Shown in pieces: positions 1 to 6,606 of a stretch of 16,579 nucleotides of DNA. The stretch spans positions 1-16,579 of the forward strand of contig DASYSA010000468.1 of assembly GCA_036003885.1 (NCBI GenBank), in the 5' to 3' direction. Under the pieces are notes generated by a model, which was not told the origin of the DNA, did not search any database, and was given only the letters and a program-made list of their open reading frames with translations. Position 1 is the stretch's first letter. Every line of letters begins with the position of its first letter. The stretch is from DASYSA01 sp036003885. GTDB lineage: Bacteria > Acidobacteriota > Blastocatellia > UBA7656. The position numbers and the translations under genes are program-made.

Positions 1-1
1 C

Positions 2-1762
2 TGCGACACGCGGCCGTATCATGGTTGGTTGATGGCCTACGACGCCGTGACGCTCGGGCAGGTTGGGGTGTTCAACGCAACACCCACTGGAAATCAAGCC
101 GGCATCTGGATGGCCGGCGCCGGCCCCGCATTCGATGCCAGCGGCAATCTCTACGTGCCGACGGGAAACGGAACCTTTGATGGCACGACAAACTTCGGCG
201 AAAGCCTCGTGAAGCTAGCCCCGCGTACTCTCAATCGCCTCGACTTCTTCACGCCTTCCAATTTCAGCAGTTTGAATAGCAGTGATCTCGACTTCGGGGG
301 TGGCGGCCCGGTCATGGTGCCCGGGACCACCATGTTGGTGACCGGCGGCAAACAAGGGAAGGAGTATCTCCTCAATGCCACGAGTCTGGGAGGTACGGTT
401 AGCGGCGACACGCAGATCCCGCAGAGCTGGCAAGCCGCGGATACGACAGCCCGGCCGACCTCAACTCACCACCTCCACAACACGGGCGTGTTTTGGAACA
501 GCCCTCAGGGTCTCAACCTCTATACATGGGGAGAGAACGACTTTCTTCGAGGCTGGCGATTCAATGCCACAACGCAGAGATTCAACATGCCGGCCTTCGC
601 CGTCGGCTCGGTGTTGCCTCCGGTAGGCATGCCCGGCGGCTTGATCAGCGTCTCGGCCAACGGCTCGCAGGCCGGGAGCGGCATCGTCTGGGTGACCCAG
701 CCGAGTTCCGGCGATTCAAACCAGATGGTCGTGCCAGGCGTGCTACGCGCTTTCAACGCAGAGACTCTCGCCTTACTCTGGTCGAGCACCGCCGCCGCTG
801 ATAGCCAGTTAAACTTCTCGAAGGGCGCCGGAGGTCCGATGGTTATCAACGGCAAGGTCTACGCCGCCTCTTTCTCGAACAGCGTCTCGGTCTACGGGTT
901 GAGAGCCGCCCCGCGACCGAACCTCGCGTTGAACAAGCCGGCGACGGGCAGCACTCCATGCAACTCCAACGAAACGCCGGCAAAAGCCTTCAACGGAAGC
1001 GTCTCAGGCGGCAACACGGACAAGTGGTGCTCACTGACAGCACCAAGATTCCTGCAGGTCGATCTGGGCGCGAGCTTCAACGTCGACCAGTTTGTGATCA
1101 GGCACGCAGGCGCAGGCGGGGAGAGCACCAGCTTCAATACACGCGATTTCAATATTCAGGTCAGCGCGGATGGGACTAACTTCTCCACTGTAGTGACCGT
1201 CACGGGTAACACCGCCAGTGTTACAACTCACAACATCACTCCGACTGCAGCCCGCTTCGTTAGATTGAACGTGACCACGCCGACCCAGACCACCGACGGG
1301 GCGGCCCGCATCTATGAGTTTGAGGTCTATGGCTCCGGCTCCGCCACAATTACATATGAGGCGGAATCGCTGCCGGTTGCCGGTTTCAGTTCTCCCGATG
1401 TCGAACGAATCTTCAGCGATTCCAATACCAGCGGTGGCCAGGGGGTCATTCTAGAGGGCAACGGGGTCAACGATTTCGTAACGTTCACGGTCAATGTTCC
1501 GGAAGCTCGGACCTATGATATTCGCGTACGAATCAAGCGCTGGAATAACCGGGGCATCTGGCAGTTCGATGCCAACGGCGTAAATCTGGGGTCGCCCGTG
1601 GACGGCTTCGCATCGTCGCCGGCCTACCCGGAGATCGACCTTGGCTCAATGGCCTTTACCTCCTCCGGTAATAAGTCGTTCAAGTTCAGGGTCACCGGAA
1701 AGAACGCGAGTAGTAGCAGCTTCTGGATCGCTGTCGACTACATCAGGCTGATACCACAATGA
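2..1762 (+). CDS. Secreted PQQ-like beta-propeller protein with F5/8-type C and CBM-like domains (5' partial)
   Basis: The frame is open to the left edge, so the N-terminus lies outside the window; the TTG at 29 and ATG at 32 are internal codons, preceded in frame by residues CDTRPYHGW. Roughly the first 300 visible residues form the end of a PQQ-like/quinoprotein-type beta-propeller, with repeated blades such as GGPMVINGKVYAASFSNSVS. Next comes a discoidin (F5/8 type C, CBM32-like) domain at about nt 910-1340, beginning LALNKPATGS and closing with a YEFEVYG strand. Last is a jelly-roll module of CBM6/CBM35 type at about nt 1346-1759, beginning TYEAESLP and ending WIAVDYIRL. Such proteins are usually exported and bind glycans; I cannot tell whether the propeller is enzymatic or binds PQQ, because the key blades are missing. 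The stop TGA is at 1760-1762. The following gene is separated by 233 nt, so operon membership is unproven. Domain identity is fairly sure, function is not. Confidence 0.85.
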   Translation, partial: CDTRPYHGWLMAYDAVTLGQVGVFNATPTGNQAGIWMAGAGPAFDASGNLYVPTGNGTFDGTTNFGESLVKLAPRTLNRLDFFTPSNFSSLNSSDLDFGGGGPVMVPGTTMLVTGGKQGKEYLLNATSLGGTVSGDTQIPQSWQAADTTARPTSTHHLHNTGVFWNSPQGLNLYTWGENDFLRGWRFNATTQRFNMPAFAVGSVLPPVGMPGGLISVSANGSQAGSGIVWVTQPSSGDSNQMVVPGVLRAFNAETLALLWSSTAAADSQLNFSKGAGGPMVINGKVYAASFSNSVSVYGLRAAPRPNLALNKPATGSTPCNSNETPAKAFNGSVSGGNTDKWCSLTAPRFLQVDLGASFNVDQFVIRHAGAGGESTSFNTRDFNIQVSADGTNFSTVVTVTGNTASVTTHNITPTAARFVRLNVTTPTQTTDGAARIYEFEVYGSGSATITYEAESLPVAGFSSPDVERIFSDSNTSGGQGVILEGNGVNDFVTFTVNVPEARTYDIRVRIKRWNNRGIWQFDANGVNLGSPVDGFASSPAYPEIDLGSMAFTSSGNKSFKFRVTGKNASSSSFWIAVDYIRLIPQ

Positions 1763-1873
1763 GTCGCGCTGAAAAGGGTGAGAGCCTGGACCGCTCAGCT
1801 TTGCGGTTCAGGTTTTCGCCCTCAGTCTGCAAAATCCAACTGGGGTTACTGAAAATGTCCAGGATCACGAACA

Positions 1874-1960
1874 GACCTCCGCGTATCTCCGCGTCCTCTG
1901 CGGTTGAATCTTCTGCAGAGACTCGACCACGGCAGAGGAATCAGAGGCGCACACGCGAAA
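1874..1960. repeat. Intergenic inverted repeat of the CTCCGCG/CCTCTGCGG type
   Basis: This lies between the propeller gene and the FKBP gene. The forward part has two CTCCGCG-like units and CCTCTGCGG (1895-1903), followed by GTTGAATC-type sequence. The complementary phrase returns as GCAGAGG at 1932-1938 and further GAGGCGC sequence. The centre is the perfect palindrome TCTGCAGA at 1912-1919. It resembles a phrase seen again at 6520-6590, so it is probably a dispersed non-coding repeat. Its function is unknown. Confidence 0.5.
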
Positions 1961-1974
1961 TCTGCCAGAAAAAC

Positions 1975-1987
1975 AGGAGGCGAGGAG
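1975..1987 (+). promoter_or_regulatory. Ribosome binding site deciding the FKBP start
   Basis: AGGAGG at 1975-1980 and GAGGAG at 1982-1987 precede the ATG at 1996. The second has 8-nt spacing. This favours 1996 over the in-frame ATG at 1759, which would overlap the previous stop and run through the intergenic repeat. Confidence 0.6.
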
Positions 1988-1995
1988 CAAATCTC

Positions 1996-2850
1996 ATGGT
2001 CGCGCTCTCTGTCGTAGTCGCCTCATACGCTCATTCAAACCGCACAGCGGCTGTGACGGCCGTCGTGACGCCAATGGCGCAGTCGGCGTCTAAGCGGGCG
2101 CCGGTCCACGCTCCTCCTGACGTGGCTGCTCCTCCCGCCCGCGCGCGAGTGACAGCCTCGGGTGTTGCCATGAAAATTCTCAAGTCCGGCAAGGGCATCG
2201 ACCGCCCGAGGGATAATGATTGTGTGAAAGCCAATTTCACGGGTTGGAAGAGAGATGGCACGCTGTTCTCGATCTCTGGACCTCAGGGTGAGTCCTCAGT
2301 CCAGTGCCTGCGCGCAGCGATCCCGGGGGTCGCAACTGCGCTTAGATATATGCGGATCGGAGAAAAAAGGCGTATCTGGGTTCCCGGTCGCCTCACCTTT
2401 ACCTCCCATGAGCCGGGTGAAATGGCGCCGATTGAGGATCTCACCTTCGACCTGGAGCTGCTCGCGATCATTAAGGCTCCGCCGACCCCGCCCGATCTGA
2501 AGATTCCGCCGAAGGACGCCGTAAAGACTGCCTCGGGCCTGGCCCTTCAGGTACTCAAGAAGGGCCCGCAGAGCGAGCATCCCTCTCTGACCAGTCGGGT
2601 TACTCTCCATGTTTCGGGTTGGACTCCCGACGGCACGCTGTTCGAGTCAACGGTGATGGCGAGTCATCCTGCGGTCTTCCTTGTCGCGGATGTCATCCCG
2701 GGCTGGCGTGAGGCCCTGCAGCAGATGGTGGTTGGAGAGAAGGTGCGGCTGTGGATTCCCGCCCACCTGGCCTACGGCGAGAAGCCTCGGAGTCATGATG
2801 CTCCGGCCGGGAACCTGGTCTACGAAATCGAACTCCTCGCGCTGGAGTAG
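1996..2850 (+). CDS. Tandem FKBP-type peptidyl-prolyl cis-trans isomerase
   Basis: A 284-residue protein with two FKBP domains, at about residues 51-158 and 177-283; the family catalyses cis-trans isomerisation of Xaa-Pro bonds. Domain 2 is canonical: VSGWTPDGTLFEST, VIPGWREALQQMVVGEK, LWIPAHLAYGEK and the closing strand LVYEIELLAL. Domain 1 keeps TGWKRDGTLFS, MRIGEKRRIWVP and the FDLELL end but lacks the AYG loop and the VIPGW motif (it has AIPGVATAL), so it is probably a weak or non-catalytic copy. Residues 1-50 have a hydrophobic start and then an Ala/Pro-rich linker, which could be an export signal, though a poor one. The start at 1996 is chosen for its Shine-Dalgarno sequence; a longer form from 1759 would add 79 Arg-rich residues of unlikely coding character. 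Another gene on the same strand follows only after a long leader. Confidence 0.85.
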   Translation: MVALSVVVASYAHSNRTAAVTAVVTPMAQSASKRAPVHAPPDVAAPPARARVTASGVAMKILKSGKGIDRPRDNDCVKANFTGWKRDGTLFSISGPQGESSVQCLRAAIPGVATALRYMRIGEKRRIWVPGRLTFTSHEPGEMAPIEDLTFDLELLAIIKAPPTPPDLKIPPKDAVKTASGLALQVLKKGPQSEHPSLTSRVTLHVSGWTPDGTLFESTVMASHPAVFLVADVIPGWREALQQMVVGEKVRLWIPAHLAYGEKPRSHDAPAGNLVYEIELLALE

Positions 2851-2868
2851 CCGATGTGCGATTTTTGT

Positions 2869-2884
2869 TTGTTATCGGTAACAA
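2869..2884. promoter_or_regulatory. Candidate LacI/GntR-type operator
   Basis: TTGTTATCGGTAACAA is an inverted repeat with 7 of 8 paired positions around a central CG. This is the architecture of LacI-family operators and is close to the TGTTACCGGTAACA-type sites bound by gluconate repressors of that family. It sits just after the FKBP gene and upstream of the sugar cluster. The regulator is not in the window. Confidence 0.5.
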
Positions 2885-2896
2885 TTTTAGTAGAAT
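2869..2896 (+). promoter_or_regulatory. Candidate sigma70 promoter overlapped by the operator
   Basis: A -35-like TTGTTA at 2869-2874 is followed after 16 nt by a -10-like TAGAAT at 2891-2896 (5 of 6 to consensus). The inverted repeat at 2869-2884 covers the -35 and spacer, as expected for repression by steric block. A second short palindrome, GATCGTCGATC (2898-2908), lies at the predicted start of transcription near 2903. This rests on pattern matching only. Confidence 0.4.
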
Positions 2897-3331
2897 AGAT
2901 CGTCGATCGGTTTGCATCAGCCAGGGAATCAGTCAGCTTTGGCTTTACCAATAGGATTGACCTGAGAAGTCAGACAGGCTCGCTATGGGGACGATTCTGG
3001 ACAAGACGGATGCATTCGGCGCTTTGGTCGGACCACTCGCGTCACAGAGAGAGACAGGGGGCAGGGGCCTCGGCGAGGCTGCCGGGCCTTCGGGACGTGG
3101 ACAACGACGGTCATTAGCCATAAGATTCAGGGCGGCGGAATCCGCGAGAAACCTGGTCAAACCGCAAAGCCGACTCGCGCACAAGATGCATGTAGCGAGT
3201 GTCACCGTTGTCGTTCATCCGGTTACGCATGCGGAACGAGATCCCGGTCGCGTTGCAGACTCCGTTAGGATTGCTCAGGCTTGACCGTCCGTCGGTCTCC
3301 AGTGGAAACAACAAATGTGGGGTGGAGATCC
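2897..3331 (+). other. Long leader without a supported gene
   Basis: About 430 nt separate the candidate promoter from the best DoxX start. Open frames exist on both strands (for example + 2985-3284 and - 3114-3506) but show no recognisable domain, and the minus-strand frame runs into the start of the DoxX gene. A small GC-rich hairpin (GCCTC/GAGGC, 3067-3079) is the only local structure I noticed. I see no known riboswitch. It could be an untranslated leader or decayed coding sequence. Confidence 0.4.
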
Positions 3332-3874
3332 TTGACTGATGAGCGACCGCTTTCATCGATACAGCAGGTGGCGCTGATATTGCTGCGGACCGTGATCGGC
3401 TGGCACTTTTTGTACGAGGGCTATTACAAGTTAATGACGCCGGGGTGGAGCGCGGAGGGGCAGCCGCTCGGGGCCTGGAGTGCAGCAGGCTATTTGAGAG
3501 CGGCATCAGGACCGCTTGCGGGTCCTTTGCGTCGAATGATGGAGTCCGGGTTGGGCCCGTGGATAGATCGCGGGGTTAAGTTTGGGCTCTTATTCGTCGG
3601 GCTTTCACTGATGCTCGGGCTATTTACCAGGCTCGGATGTTGGGGGGCGATCATCTTGCTATCGCTCTTTTATCTTTCGGCAATTCCCCTCCAGGGCACG
3701 CCTCAGCCCGGCAACGAAGGTACCTATTTGCTGGTCAACAAGAATCTCATCGAGTTGGTTACGGTGTTCGCACTTTTGTCATTTGGAACCGGGCGGATCG
3801 CAGGCTTGGATATGCTGGTCGGCCGGCGTAAGAAAAAATCCCAACTGGCCCCCAAGGCTGAGGTCACAGTGTGA
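3332..3874 (+). CDS. DoxX family membrane protein
   Basis: A 180-residue protein with four predicted membrane helices: one near IQQVALILLRTVIGWHFL, two in the segment with VKFGLLFVGLSLMLGLF and WGAIILLSLFYLSAIPL, and one in NLIELVTVFALLSF. The charged FLYEGYYKL after helix 1 and the NKNLIE turn are typical of DoxX proteins. The biochemical role of this family is poorly defined; the name comes from a thiosulfate:quinone oxidoreductase subunit, and many members lie beside exported dehydrogenases. The start is uncertain: TTG at 3332 has GGTGGAG just upstream, while GTG at 3317 or 3302 and TTG at 3281 are in-frame alternatives that only lengthen a non-conserved N-terminus. The C-terminus ends in a Lys/Arg-rich tail. 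The next gene starts 41 nt downstream, so the two are probably co-transcribed. Confidence 0.8.
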   Translation: MTDERPLSSIQQVALILLRTVIGWHFLYEGYYKLMTPGWSAEGQPLGAWSAAGYLRAASGPLAGPLRRMMESGLGPWIDRGVKFGLLFVGLSLMLGLFTRLGCWGAIILLSLFYLSAIPLQGTPQPGNEGTYLLVNKNLIELVTVFALLSFGTGRIAGLDMLVGRRKKKSQLAPKAEVTV

Positions 3875-3915
3875 TTTCGTGACTAAGTAACGTTGGGGGG
3901 CGGCGAAAGGCTCTT

Positions 3916-5208
3916 ATGAACTTAACTCCTGAACTGAAGGACCAGGGTCGAAGGAACTTCCTGAAAAGTCTTGCCGGAGCGCCGGCGCTCCTCGCGTTAG
4001 GAACGGCAGCAGCCATGCGCGGCCCGGTCAAGGGCGGACCGGTTAAGGCCGCAATAATCGGCGCCGGAGGGGAAGGCAAGGTGCTTCTTGGCCAGTGCCG
4101 CAAAGAGTTCATCAACCTCAAGGCCGTTTGCGACATAAATCCGAAACATCGCGCACAGGCATCGGAGAGTCTCATCAAACTGGGATACGAGAAACCGAAG
4201 GAGTACGAAGACTGGCGTGAGATGCTGGAGAAGGAAGACCTTGAAGCGGTCCTCATCGCAACGCCCCTTTGGACCCACGCCGAGATCGCGGTCGGCTGCC
4301 TGGACGTGGGCAAGCATGTCCTGTGTGAAAAGATGATGGCCTGGGACATTCCCAGCTGCCACCGAATGCTCGCTGCTTCACGCAAGAACAAGCGCGTGCT
4401 CGAGATCGGCTATCAGCGATACTACAATCCGATTTACCAGGCCGCCTACGAGGGCATCATTCGAAAGGAAGTATTGGGCGACATCTACCATGTGCGGCTG
4501 GCCTGGCACCGTAACGGCTCGTGGCGTCGAGACGAAGAGGCCCCTGCACCCGGTTTCGATCCAAGCCGCTGGGGCTACCCAGACTGGGAGCACCTCCTCA
4601 ACTGGCGAATGTATAAGAAGTACTCCGGCGGATTAATGGCCGAGCTTGGAAGTCATCAGATATCGGTTTGCAACTGGTTCTTCGATTCGGCGCCCGAAGC
4701 CGTATACGCGAGCGGTGGGATCCACCAGTACAAGGATGGCCGTGAAGTGAGCGACCATGTCTATGTGACCTACGAATATCCGCAAGGACGAACGGTCACT
4801 TTCTCCTCCATTCAGTCCAACAAGTTCGATCACTACTACGAACAGATCATGGGGACGAAGGGGACATTGATACTCCTGGGAGAGAAAGATGCCTTGCTGT
4901 TCAGCGAAGACGACGGCAAGTCGACCAACATTGAAGTGTCGAAGCAGACCTCGAGTCCCGTGATGGATGCGTCGGAGAGCCGGAAAGCTGATGCGGCGGG
5001 TCGAACGGTGGCGGGGACTGCGACTCAGGGATCGGATGCGCTCTCGGCCTATGGGCTTGAGATTGCCGGCTTCTGTTCGACGATTCGAACCTCCACTCCG
5101 TTACGCGGCGGACCGGAGCGAGCGGTGAAGTCTGCAACTGCGTCTATCCTGGCTAACGAAGCGATTGAAAAGAAAGCGCGTCTGGACATTCAGATTGGTA
5201 CTGAGTAA
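3916..5208 (+). CDS. Tat-exported Gfo/Idh/MocA family oxidoreductase 1 (EKM variant)
   Basis: A 430-residue NAD(P)-dependent sugar or polyol dehydrogenase-like protein. Residues 11-33 form a twin-arginine signal (GRRNFLKSLAGAPALLALG), which predicts folded export. The Rossmann domain has GAGGEG at 49-54 and IATPLWTHAEIA near 114-125. The catalytic-lysine motif is E138-K139-M140 rather than the usual EKP. The second conserved catalytic region is GGLMAELGSHQIS, with E243 and H247 at the positions where many members have Asp and His. The C-terminal half is the family alpha/beta substrate domain. Related exported subfamilies with EKL or EKM exist in Planctomycetes-like genomes as far as I recall, so the substitution may mark a subfamily rather than damage. 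GAAAGG at 3905-3910 supports the start. The substrate cannot be predicted. The stop codon lies inside the first unit of a heptamer repeat. Confidence 0.88.
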   Translation: MNLTPELKDQGRRNFLKSLAGAPALLALGTAAAMRGPVKGGPVKAAIIGAGGEGKVLLGQCRKEFINLKAVCDINPKHRAQASESLIKLGYEKPKEYEDWREMLEKEDLEAVLIATPLWTHAEIAVGCLDVGKHVLCEKMMAWDIPSCHRMLAASRKNKRVLEIGYQRYYNPIYQAAYEGIIRKEVLGDIYHVRLAWHRNGSWRRDEEAPAPGFDPSRWGYPDWEHLLNWRMYKKYSGGLMAELGSHQISVCNWFFDSAPEAVYASGGIHQYKDGREVSDHVYVTYEYPQGRTVTFSSIQSNKFDHYYEQIMGTKGTLILLGEKDALLFSEDDGKSTNIEVSKQTSSPVMDASESRKADAAGRTVAGTATQGSDALSAYGLEIAGFCSTIRTSTPLRGGPERAVKSATASILANEAIEKKARLDIQIGTE

Positions 5209-5336
5209 TGAGTGCTGAGTACGGAGTGATGAGTTCTGAGTTCTGAGTTCTGAGTATGAGTGCTGAGGTTCGACTCTAAGGTTGAACTACTCAGCACTCA
5301 TACTCAGACTCAGAACTCATCACTCCGTACTCTCAG
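5202..5336. repeat. Heptamer-repeat hairpin A (unit TGAGTNN)
   Basis: The left arm, 5202-5270, is ten near-exact 7-nt units of consensus TGAGTNN, including three consecutive TGAGTTC copies at 5230-5250. The right arm, 5287-5336, is the complementary series NNACTCA (GCACTCA, GAACTCA, TCACTCC and others). GTTCGAC/GTTGAAC-type sequence closes the loop at about 5268-5286. The TAA stop of the upstream gene (5206-5208) lies in unit 1. The right arm ends in CTCAG, overlapping the AGGAG (5335-5339) that serves the next ATG at 5345. Confidence 0.85.
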
Positions 5337-5344
5337 GAGATTCG

Positions 5345-6325
5345 ATGTCACTATCATTCTCTCGACGCAAGTTCCTCTCCACCCTTGGCGCGGCAGCGGC
5401 AGCGGCAACTTTGCCGGGGAAGACAATAGGCAACATCCTCGAGCCGCCGCCCCCCGCCCTCGATCTCTCTCATGTTGATAGACGCCTCAGGCCGGCTGCA
5501 GCAGAGCTTCGCTTCGCATACGCCGCGATCACCTGGGGTGGCGATGATCGGGCCGCGATCAAGGATGTATCCGAAACAGGCTTTCGCGGGATACAATTGC
5601 GCACCAGTGTCTTAAAGGAATTCGGTGAAAACCCAAAGGGCCTTCGCGATCTTCTGGCCCAGCATCATCTCCAGATGGTGGCATTCTCCAGCGGCGGGGT
5701 GGGCATCGGTGCGGGTAAGGAAACCGACGAAATCGCGAAGCACATCCGCAACGCCACTTTCGTCCGCGACGTGGGCGGCCTTTACCTGCAGGTAACCGAC
5801 TCTGCACGACAGAAAGGGAAGACGCCTGAGCCGGAAGACTACAAGAAGCTGGGGCGCCTGATGGCCGAGATCGGCAAGCGTTCCCTGGACCTCGGCATTC
5901 CGGTCGCATATCACAATCACATGAATAGCCTTGGCGAAGCGCCGGACGAGGTCGATCGAATAATGGATGCGGCCGACCCCCGCTACCTGAAGATGGAGCT
6001 GGACGTAGCACACTATCTGCAGGGCGGCGGCGACCCGGTGAAGGCCGTGCACAAGTTCAGTGGCCGCCATCTCTTCCTGCACATCAAAGATGTCCAGAGT
6101 CCGCTGCCGGGAGCAACCGACGATCTGAAGCACTCATATCGCTTCGTGGAGCTTGGCCGCGGAAAAGTGGACCTGCCTGGAGTCTTTGCGGCGCTGGCGG
6201 CCATCAAATTCAGCGGCTGGTGCGTGGTCGAACTCGACGCCGTTCCGGACAAGGCGAGGACCCCAAAAGAGGCGGCGTCAATCAACAAGGCTTACATTGA
6301 ACAGAAGCTGAAGCTAAAGGTGTAG
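5345..6325 (+). CDS. Tat-exported sugar phosphate isomerase/epimerase-like TIM barrel
   Basis: A 326-residue protein of the xylose-isomerase-like TIM-barrel (AP endonuclease 2) superfamily, which includes IolE, 3-keto-sugar and hydroxypyruvate-type isomerases and epimerases. The N-terminus SFSRRKFLSTLGAAAAAATL is a clear Tat signal, so the mature enzyme should be periplasmic. Barrel motifs include PVAYHNHMNSLGEA, KMELDVAHYLQGGGDP, HLFLHIKDVQ and the last strand WCVVELDAV. These carry the His, Asp and Glu residues that bind a divalent metal in this superfamily. ATG 5345 is chosen because AGGAG lies 5 nt upstream and the Tat motif starts there; the in-frame TTG at 5282 lies inside hairpin A. 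Placement between Gfo/Idh/MocA genes is a recurrent pairing for keto-sugar chemistry. Exact substrate unknown. Confidence 0.85.
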   Translation: MSLSFSRRKFLSTLGAAAAAATLPGKTIGNILEPPPPALDLSHVDRRLRPAAAELRFAYAAITWGGDDRAAIKDVSETGFRGIQLRTSVLKEFGENPKGLRDLLAQHHLQMVAFSSGGVGIGAGKETDEIAKHIRNATFVRDVGGLYLQVTDSARQKGKTPEPEDYKKLGRLMAEIGKRSLDLGIPVAYHNHMNSLGEAPDEVDRIMDAADPRYLKMELDVAHYLQGGGDPVKAVHKFSGRHLFLHIKDVQSPLPGATDDLKHSYRFVELGRGKVDLPGVFAALAAIKFSGWCVVELDAVPDKARTPKEAASINKAYIEQKLKLKV

Positions 6326-6430
6326 AAATCAGGATCAGGAACAAACGTCAGGGGATCCGGGCAAGACTTTGAAGACAGAACGCTCGAAGACGGATTTGCT
6401 GAGACGCGGCGGAGCACTTTGTTCTACAAT

Positions 6431-6442
6431 CTACAAAAGTAG
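6431..6442. promoter_or_regulatory. Candidate BlaI/MecI-like operator palindrome
   Basis: CTACAAAAGTAG is a CTAC-N4-GTAG palindrome, extended outward to ACAA(t)CTAC and GTAGTTGT. BlaI/MecI-family repressors bind TACA-N2-TGTA or CTAC-N4-GTAG-like sites. It lies in the 281-nt gap upstream of oxidoreductase 2, about 165 nt before its ATG, so a second promoter may lie here. A chance palindrome remains possible. Confidence 0.3.
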
Positions 6443-6517
6443 TTGTGGATTTGAGGAGCGGGTTGATTGCCGGGTGCGGATTCTCTGAGTAGCGGACGCA
6501 ACGTTGTCTTCTTAAGT

Positions 6518-6588
6518 TTCTCTGCGCGACCTCCGCGCACTTTGTGACTCGGCGGTGAATCCGGTTCGATTCGAGCGGTGAATCCTGC
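6518..6588. repeat. CTCTGCG/GCGGTGAATCC intergenic repeat
   Basis: This contains TCTCTGCGCGACCTCCGCGC followed by two direct copies of GCGGTGAATCC at 6552-6562 and 6575-6585, start to start 23 nt. The CCTCCGCG and GCGGT(T)GAATC phrases are shared with 1874-1910. It ends just before the ribosome binding site of the next gene. Confidence 0.5.
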
Positions 6589-6606
6589 TTCTGAGGGAGA
6601 ATCGAC

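Noticed and set aside
1206..1224. GTAACAC-N5-GTGTTAC inverted repeat resembling an operator
   Set aside because: It lies inside the coding sequence of the F5/8-type domain, on a beta-strand region with no promoter nearby; chance or codon-driven.
2985..3284. Plus-strand open frame of 99 codons in the leader
   Set aside because: No domain, no good ribosome binding site, composition like non-coding DNA; kept only as part of the unexplained leader.
3114..3506. Minus-strand open frame of 130 codons over the leader and DoxX start
   Set aside because: No recognisable domain, overlaps a well-supported gene, and Ser/Arg/Pro-rich composition typical of antisense frames in GC-rich DNA.
5282..5344. Longer N-terminus for the TIM-barrel isomerase
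   Set aside because: It would be translated from hairpin A sequence and would bury the Tat signal; ATG 5345 has a ribosome binding site.
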